Shown: piece by piece, positions 23,585 through 26,611 of the stretch
Layout of the letters: every line of letters starts with the position of its first letter
Position numbering within the stretch: the stretch's first letter is position 1
Source: Woeseiaceae bacterium
Lineage (GTDB): Bacteria; Pseudomonadota; Gammaproteobacteria; Steroidobacterales; Woeseiaceae
DNA: 26,611 bases
NCBI GenBank assembly: GCA_022866645.1
Contig: JALHUQ010000362.1
Coordinates: forward strand, 1 to 26,611
Direction of reading: 5' to 3'
Program-made: the position numbers and the translations under genes
The notes under the pieces: model-generated
Database searches by the model: none
What the model saw: only the letters and a program-made list of their open reading frames with translations
Told to the model about the DNA's origin: nothing

Positions 23585-24856
23585 ATGAGTTTTGATCTTA
23601 AGGCGATACGCGCGCACTTTCCTGCGCTGGCGTTAACGGACAACGGCGTGCGCCGTATCTATTTTGACAACCCCGCGGGCACCCAGGTACTAAGCAGTGT
23701 CGCCGCAGCCATGTCTGATTGCTTGCTCGCAAAAAGCGCAAATCTTGGTGGTTACTTCGCGTCTTCCGCGGATGCGAATGCTGTCGTGCAGTCAGCGCGC
23801 GATGCGATGGCTGATTTCCTCAATGCTCCGTCGGCCGACGAAATCATATTCGGTCAGAATATGACGACCCTGACATTTCACATGTCCCGATCGATTGGAC
23901 GTCTGTTTCGTCCAGGTGACGAGATCGTGCTGTCGCAGATGGATCATGACGCCAATGTCTGGCCTTGGGTAATGCTGGCTCGCGATCTCAATCTCGAAAT
24001 TCGTTGGCTACCGTTTAATACAGAAACATTCGAATTCGATCTCGAAGTCCTCGACAACATAATTAGCGATCGCACACGCCTGGTGTGCGTGGGTGGCGCA
24101 AGTAACCTGACTGGTACCATCAATAATGTAAAAGCTATTTGCGCGAAAGCGCGTGCGGCCGGGGCCATGACGTATATTGATGGTGTGCAATCAGCACCGC
24201 ATGTAGCGACAGATGTGCAAGATATCGGGTGTGATTTTTTTGTGTGTTCTTCGTATAAATTTTTCGGCCCGCACCAGGGAATACTGTGGGGGCGCCGTGA
24301 AGTCCTCGAGCAGCTCGAGCCCTATAAGGTTCGACCGGCGCCCGCTGACCCGCCATCATCTTTTGAGACAGGTACACAAAGCCATGAAGGCTTTGCAGGC
24401 GTTGCAGCGAGCGTCGACTATTTCGCTACTATAGGTGAGTCGATGGCCGAGGACTATGCAGGTCGGTGGCCACAATTTTCGGGAAGGCGGCAGGACATAC
24501 ATGCCGCGATGAGTTTATTGTTTGATTACGAAAAAACTTTGGCAAGTCACCTCATACGCGGGCTGATCGAAATCGACGGCATTACCGTGCAAGGCATAAG
24601 CGATGACGACGCTATGGATCGTCGCGTGCCAACGGTATCGTTCACGCACGAGCTAGCGGCGCCGGCTGTCATCGCCGAGGGCCTCGCGAAGCGAAATATA
24701 TTTGTCTGGAGCGGACACAATTATGCGGTTGAAGTCGCCAGGACACTGGGAATTTATGATACAGGCGGGGCGGTCCGCGTCGGTCCGGTGCATTACAACA
24801 GTATTGCTGAGATCGACGAGTTGCTTGGAGCTCTGCCTGATTTCTTATCGCGCTAG
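23585..24856 (+). CDS. Class V aminotransferase, VC1184-type cysteine desulfurase-like protein
   Basis: A 423-residue PLP enzyme. The N-terminus YFDNPAGTQVLSSVAAAM starts the fold, SQMDHDANVWPWVMLAR supplies the histidine that stacks on PLP, YIDGVQSAPHV has the pyridine-nitrogen aspartate, and CSSYKFFGPHQGILWG has the Schiff-base lysine at about residue 225. The C-terminal region (FVWSGHNYAVEVARTLGIY then GAVRVGPVHYNS) has no cysteine where IscS or SufS place the catalytic thiol, so sulfur transfer by the classical route is unlikely. I recall such proteins as the VC1184-like subfamily, annotated as cysteine desulfurase-like, with unknown substrate. AGGA seven bases before the ATG supports the start. 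It follows the small hypothetical ORF by three bases, and a terminator hairpin follows within 20 bases. Confidence 0.88.
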   Translation: MSFDLKAIRAHFPALALTDNGVRRIYFDNPAGTQVLSSVAAAMSDCLLAKSANLGGYFASSADANAVVQSARDAMADFLNAPSADEIIFGQNMTTLTFHMSRSIGRLFRPGDEIVLSQMDHDANVWPWVMLARDLNLEIRWLPFNTETFEFDLEVLDNIISDRTRLVCVGGASNLTGTINNVKAICAKARAAGAMTYIDGVQSAPHVATDVQDIGCDFFVCSSYKFFGPHQGILWGRREVLEQLEPYKVRPAPADPPSSFETGTQSHEGFAGVAASVDYFATIGESMAEDYAGRWPQFSGRRQDIHAAMSLLFDYEKTLASHLIRGLIEIDGITVQGISDDDAMDRRVPTVSFTHELAAPAVIAEGLAKRNIFVWSGHNYAVEVARTLGIYDTGGAVRVGPVHYNSIAEIDELLGALPDFLSR

Positions 24857-24871
24857 ACGGGTTTTCGAAAC

Positions 24872-24898
24872 AAAGAAGGCCGCGTTGCTGCGGCCTTC
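24872..24898 (-). terminator. Hairpin terminator shared by convergent genes
   Basis: GAAGGCCGC (24875-24883) pairs perfectly with GCGGCCTTC (24890-24898) across GTTGCT. On the minus strand the stem runs into TTTGTTTCG, a T-rich tail, so it suits the tiny minus-strand gene that stops at 24927. On the plus strand the tail CGTGAGATTTCG is weaker but could also help end the aminotransferase transcript. Confidence 0.7.
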
Positions 24899-24926
24899 CG
24901 TGAGATTTCGTATCTGAAAAGGAAGG

Positions 24927-25007
24927 TTATCGACGTAGGTGGTAGTGCTCCATCGTTCGCGTCAGACCCTTGGGTTTTCTAGATACCTCTGTTATCCCAC
25001 GAGACAT
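24927..25007 (-). CDS. Tiny basic protein (26 aa) with a perfect Shine-Dalgarno
   Basis: The ORF from ATG 25007 to TAA 24927 encodes MSRGITEVSRKPKGLTRTME followed by HYHLRR: 26 residues, seven K/R, two E and two H, so strongly basic, with no membrane segment. Directly upstream, AAAGGAGGTGATCC (25021-25008) is complementary to the full 14-base 3' tail of 16S rRNA, with GGAGG six bases from the ATG. A candidate sigma70 promoter with A/T-rich upstream element lies at 25093-25040, and a hairpin with T-rich tail follows the stop. It therefore looks like an independent, highly translated gene. The function is unknown; basic composition would suit binding to RNA, the ribosome or a membrane. The ORF is short, so conservation has to decide whether it is real. 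Confidence 0.65.
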   Translation of the reverse strand: MSRGITEVSRKPKGLTRTMEHYHLRR

Positions 25008-25021
25008 GGATCACCTCCTTT
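25008..25021 (-). promoter_or_regulatory. Exceptional ribosome binding site, complement of the 16S rRNA tail
   Basis: On the minus strand this reads AAAGGAGGTGATCC, complementary over all 14 bases to the conserved 16S 3' end GGATCACCTCCTTT. The last base abuts the ATG at 25007, placing the GGAGG core at the optimal distance. Only these 14 bases match; the flanking sequence is unlike 16S, so this is not an rRNA fragment. Confidence 0.8.
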
Positions 25022-25039
25022 TGTTGTTGGCCCACAGGA

Positions 25040-25093
25040 AGTATCTCTTCTAAGTTCATAAATTCCAAGAAAAAAATTAGAATAAAAAACGTC
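25040..25093 (-). promoter_or_regulatory. Candidate sigma70 promoter with A/T-rich upstream element for the 26-aa gene
   Basis: On the minus strand: TTGGAA (25068-25063), a 17-base spacer, then GATACT (25045-25040), each four of six consensus bases. An A/T tract (25090-25069, on the minus strand TTTTTTATTCTAATTTTTTT) lies directly upstream of the -35, where an alpha-CTD (UP) element would sit. The predicted start near 25033 leaves a leader of about 25 bases before the ATG. Confidence 0.5.
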
Positions 25094-25112
25094 TTCTATG
25101 CACCGTGTTATT

Positions 25113-25129
25113 CGGGTTATTATTACCCG
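25113..25129. repeat. Short inverted repeat in the divergent 26-aa gene/TerB region
   Basis: CGGGT-TATTATT-ACCCG forms five-base arms around seven A/T bases. It lies 32 bases upstream of the TerB-like gene's ATG and 20 bases beyond the A/T-rich element of the tiny gene. It could be an operator for either promoter; the size is modest and chance is possible. Confidence 0.3.
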
Positions 25130-25160
25130 CTCAGCCAACCATCCAACAACGAGAAAATAA

Positions 25161-25607
25161 ATGGCAATTGCAGATCTCAAAAACGTGCTCAATATCTTCG
25201 GTGGGGCAGATTTCAGTGAAGACCAGGAGAACGAGCTCTTCAAGGAAGTATTGTTGATGACGCTAGCGCGGGCAGCCGACGCTGATATCAATATCCAGAC
25301 GATTGAAGTGGAGCGTATCCAGGAGATTCTCAGAGACCATACGGGCGAGAGTTTTAGTTCTGCCGATATCCGAGTCGCTGCGCGAGCCGAATTGTATGCT
25401 GAAGCGACGCTGCGTAAATACCTTGTAAGTGTTCGCAATAAATTGTCAGATGCCCATCGGGCAGCAACTATCGGCGCGCTTGCGGATGTATTTCGCAGCG
25501 ATAGCACAGTCAGTGTGCTTGAGATAGATTTCTTTGATCGGGTTGCCGAGGCATTGGCAGCTACCCCATCACAAATCGCCGGGCTGATTGCGGGTGACGT
25601 CAACTGA
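25161..25607 (+). CDS. TerB-like protein
   Basis: 148 residues, helical and soluble. The block ELFKEVLLMTLARAADADINIQTIEVERIQEIL matches the TerB fold, an all-helical metal- or partner-binding domain first named in tellurite resistance. The acidic D-A-D-I-N part is where family members carry conserved acidic residues. The second half (ATLRKYLVSVRNKLSDAHRAATIGALADVFRSDSTVSVLEIDFFDRVAEALA) is the second helical repeat, typical of the DUF533/TerB group. No other ter genes are nearby, so a role in tellurite resistance is not supported; stand-alone TerB proteins are common. The start has only GAG eight bases upstream. The gene ends at a strong bidirectional terminator and diverges from the tiny 26-aa gene. 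Confidence 0.8.
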   Translation: MAIADLKNVLNIFGGADFSEDQENELFKEVLLMTLARAADADINIQTIEVERIQEILRDHTGESFSSADIRVAARAELYAEATLRKYLVSVRNKLSDAHRAATIGALADVFRSDSTVSVLEIDFFDRVAEALAATPSQIAGLIAGDVN

Positions 25608-25623
25608 GGTCAAAGTAAATGCC

Positions 25624-25653
25624 AAAAAAACGGGCCAATGGCCTGTTTTTTTT
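25624..25653. terminator. Bidirectional intrinsic terminator
   Basis: An A run (25624-25630), CGGGCC, loop AAT, GGCCTG, then eight T (25646-25653). Six base pairs including one G-T, extended by the A/T runs, with U tracts in both directions. It serves the TerB-like gene on plus and the EamA transporter gene on minus, whose stops lie within 20 bases on either side. Confidence 0.88.
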
Positions 25654-25659
25654 GTGCCG

Positions 25660-26547
25660 CTATGAGGGAGTATTCTTCAGGCCAATCTCTCTGTAAACCA
25701 CGTACAGGCCGGAAGAGATAATGATCACCGCGCCAACTATCGCCCATCGGTCGGGCACTTCATCCCAAATCAGATAGCCGGCGATTGCCCCGCCAATCAA
25801 CGCAAGGTATTCAAACGGCGCGAGTACTGCGGGTGAGGATGCTCGATAGCCGTTAATAAACCCCACCCAGGCGATGACCGAGCCGATGGCGGCACCCGTC
25901 ATCAGCATCCACCCACCGAAGTCAGGCGTCACCCAGCTGTCGGTATCAATCATTACTCCTGCAAACAGCAGCGGACCAGCCACAACGTAGACCGAAAGCG
26001 ACAATGTTGATTCGGTCGCGAGGTGCCTGGCTGCAATCGCCTGACAGGCGTAACAGAACGCGGCGAGAAGTATGGCGACCGATGCAAACGAAAAATCAGC
26101 GCTTCCGGGTCGAAGGACAACAAGAGTACCAATAAAGCCAACAACCACAGCCGCCCAACGTCGCCAGCCAACGTGTTCGCCGAGAAAGGGTACCGACAGT
26201 GCCGTCACCATCAACGGTGCCGTGTAGCCGAGCGTCAGTGCGTTCACGAGCGGCATCTGCGAGAGACCATAGAAAAAACCGTACATTGCGCCGACTGCAA
26301 GCAGCGTACGCAGTGCATGCCAGGCCAAACGCTTGGTGCGCAACTCACGAAACCCGCCGAAAAATCGTGGGGCCAGAGCCAGAAATATGGCGAGACCAAT
26401 AATGCTGCGAATTAGAACGAACTCAGACAGCGAATAGGTTCGCAATATTTCCTTTGCGAACAGATCAAGCCCGAGTCCGCCGGTAACACCGAACAAAAGC
26501 CACAAAATGGCTCGACCGATATGATCCGGTATGGGTTTCTGGTTCAC
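25660..26547 (-). CDS. EamA/DMT family transporter
   Basis: A 295-residue inner-membrane protein with about ten hydrophobic segments in two EamA repeats of about 140 residues each. Typical blocks are GLGLDLFAKEILRTYSLSEFVLIRSIIG, GFFYGLSQMPLVNALTLGYTAPLMVTALSVPFLGEHVGWRRWAAVVVGFIGTLVVLRPG and, in the second repeat, GFINGYRASSPAVLAPFEYLALIGGAIAGYLIWDEVPDRWAIVGAVIIISSGLYVVYRE. This family exports amino acids or other metabolites; the substrate is unknown. The start used is GTG 26547, with GAG five bases upstream. The frame stays open to the window edge without a better start. In another frame a TGA overlaps this GTG as GTGA, suggesting an upstream cotranscribed gene beyond the window. The operon ends at the shared terminator. 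Confidence 0.9.
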   Translation of the reverse strand: MNQKPIPDHIGRAILWLLFGVTGGLGLDLFAKEILRTYSLSEFVLIRSIIGLAIFLALAPRFFGGFRELRTKRLAWHALRTLLAVGAMYGFFYGLSQMPLVNALTLGYTAPLMVTALSVPFLGEHVGWRRWAAVVVGFIGTLVVLRPGSADFSFASVAILLAAFCYACQAIAARHLATESTLSLSVYVVAGPLLFAGVMIDTDSWVTPDFGGWMLMTGAAIGSVIAWVGFINGYRASSPAVLAPFEYLALIGGAIAGYLIWDEVPDRWAIVGAVIIISSGLYVVYREIGLKNTPS

Positions 26548-26611
26548 GACAACTCGAATAGGGCGATTAATGAATGCAAGCTGAACATGATCGCACGAGT
26601 TTTCTCGTAAA

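Noticed and set aside
25008..25022. Possible 16S rRNA fragment
   Set aside because: Only the 14 terminal bases match; the preceding sequence does not resemble the conserved 16S helix 45 region.
24992..25603. 203-codon minus-strand ORF
   Set aside because: It is antisense to the TerB-like gene, serine- and arginine-rich, and crosses the divergent promoter region.

Overview
The window looks like chromosome from a free-living, probably marine or sediment, Gammaproteobacterium. The basis is the E. coli-type GshA of about 520 aa, biosynthetic IlvA with paired ACT-like domains, a LexA box of the enterobacterial type (CTGT-N8-ACAG), moderate GC, short intergenic gaps and a VC1184-type aminotransferase. 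The three-gene 2-oxoacid oxidoreductase cluster would fit lineages such as Woeseiales or Chromatiales, but that placement is inference. No rRNA, tRNA, CRISPR array, insertion sequence or prophage was seen.

Layout. 1-850: a partial membrane sensor protein and a bactofilin, both minus strand. 1021-4221: gshA (+) meets a minus-strand pair made of a P-loop sulfotransferase-like protein and a class IV aminotransferase. 4447-5756: two overlapping genes for membrane-anchored proteins that look like diverged paralogs. 5751-7943: a ferredoxin-reductase-like flavoprotein (-) and an alpha/beta hydrolase (+), divergent. 7954-10089: a UvrD/PcrA-like helicase behind a perfect-core LexA box. 10088-11266: a terminator, a small exported protein and a class II aldolase family protein. 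11271-14230: ilvA (-) diverging from a dihydroorotase (+).

14315-19033 is the metabolic centrepiece: a GltD-like FAD/NAD(P) protein with two C-terminal [4Fe-4S] motifs, followed by the alpha (gamma-fused) and beta subunits of a 2-oxoacid:acceptor oxidoreductase. The set most resembles a 2-oxoglutarate:NADP+/ferredoxin oxidoreductase. 19199-21749: a small hypothetical gene, then a DUF2330 periplasmic protein with an orphan RnfD/NqrB-like membrane protein. 22064-23319: a DUF6249 membrane protein, an ECF sigma factor and a probable small anti-sigma/membrane partner. 23331-24856: a 16-bp perfect palindrome, a small hypothetical ORF and a VC1184-type class V aminotransferase. 24857-26547: a tiny minus-strand gene, a TerB-like protein and an EamA/DMT transporter.

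The most unusual signal is the tiny gene at 25007-24927 (minus). It encodes 26 basic residues. Its Shine-Dalgarno is complementary to 14 bases of the 16S rRNA 3' tail at ideal spacing. It also has a plausible sigma70 promoter with an A/T-rich upstream element and a hairpin with a T-rich tail on its own strand. Everything points to a short, strongly expressed stand-alone gene that ordinary gene callers would miss.
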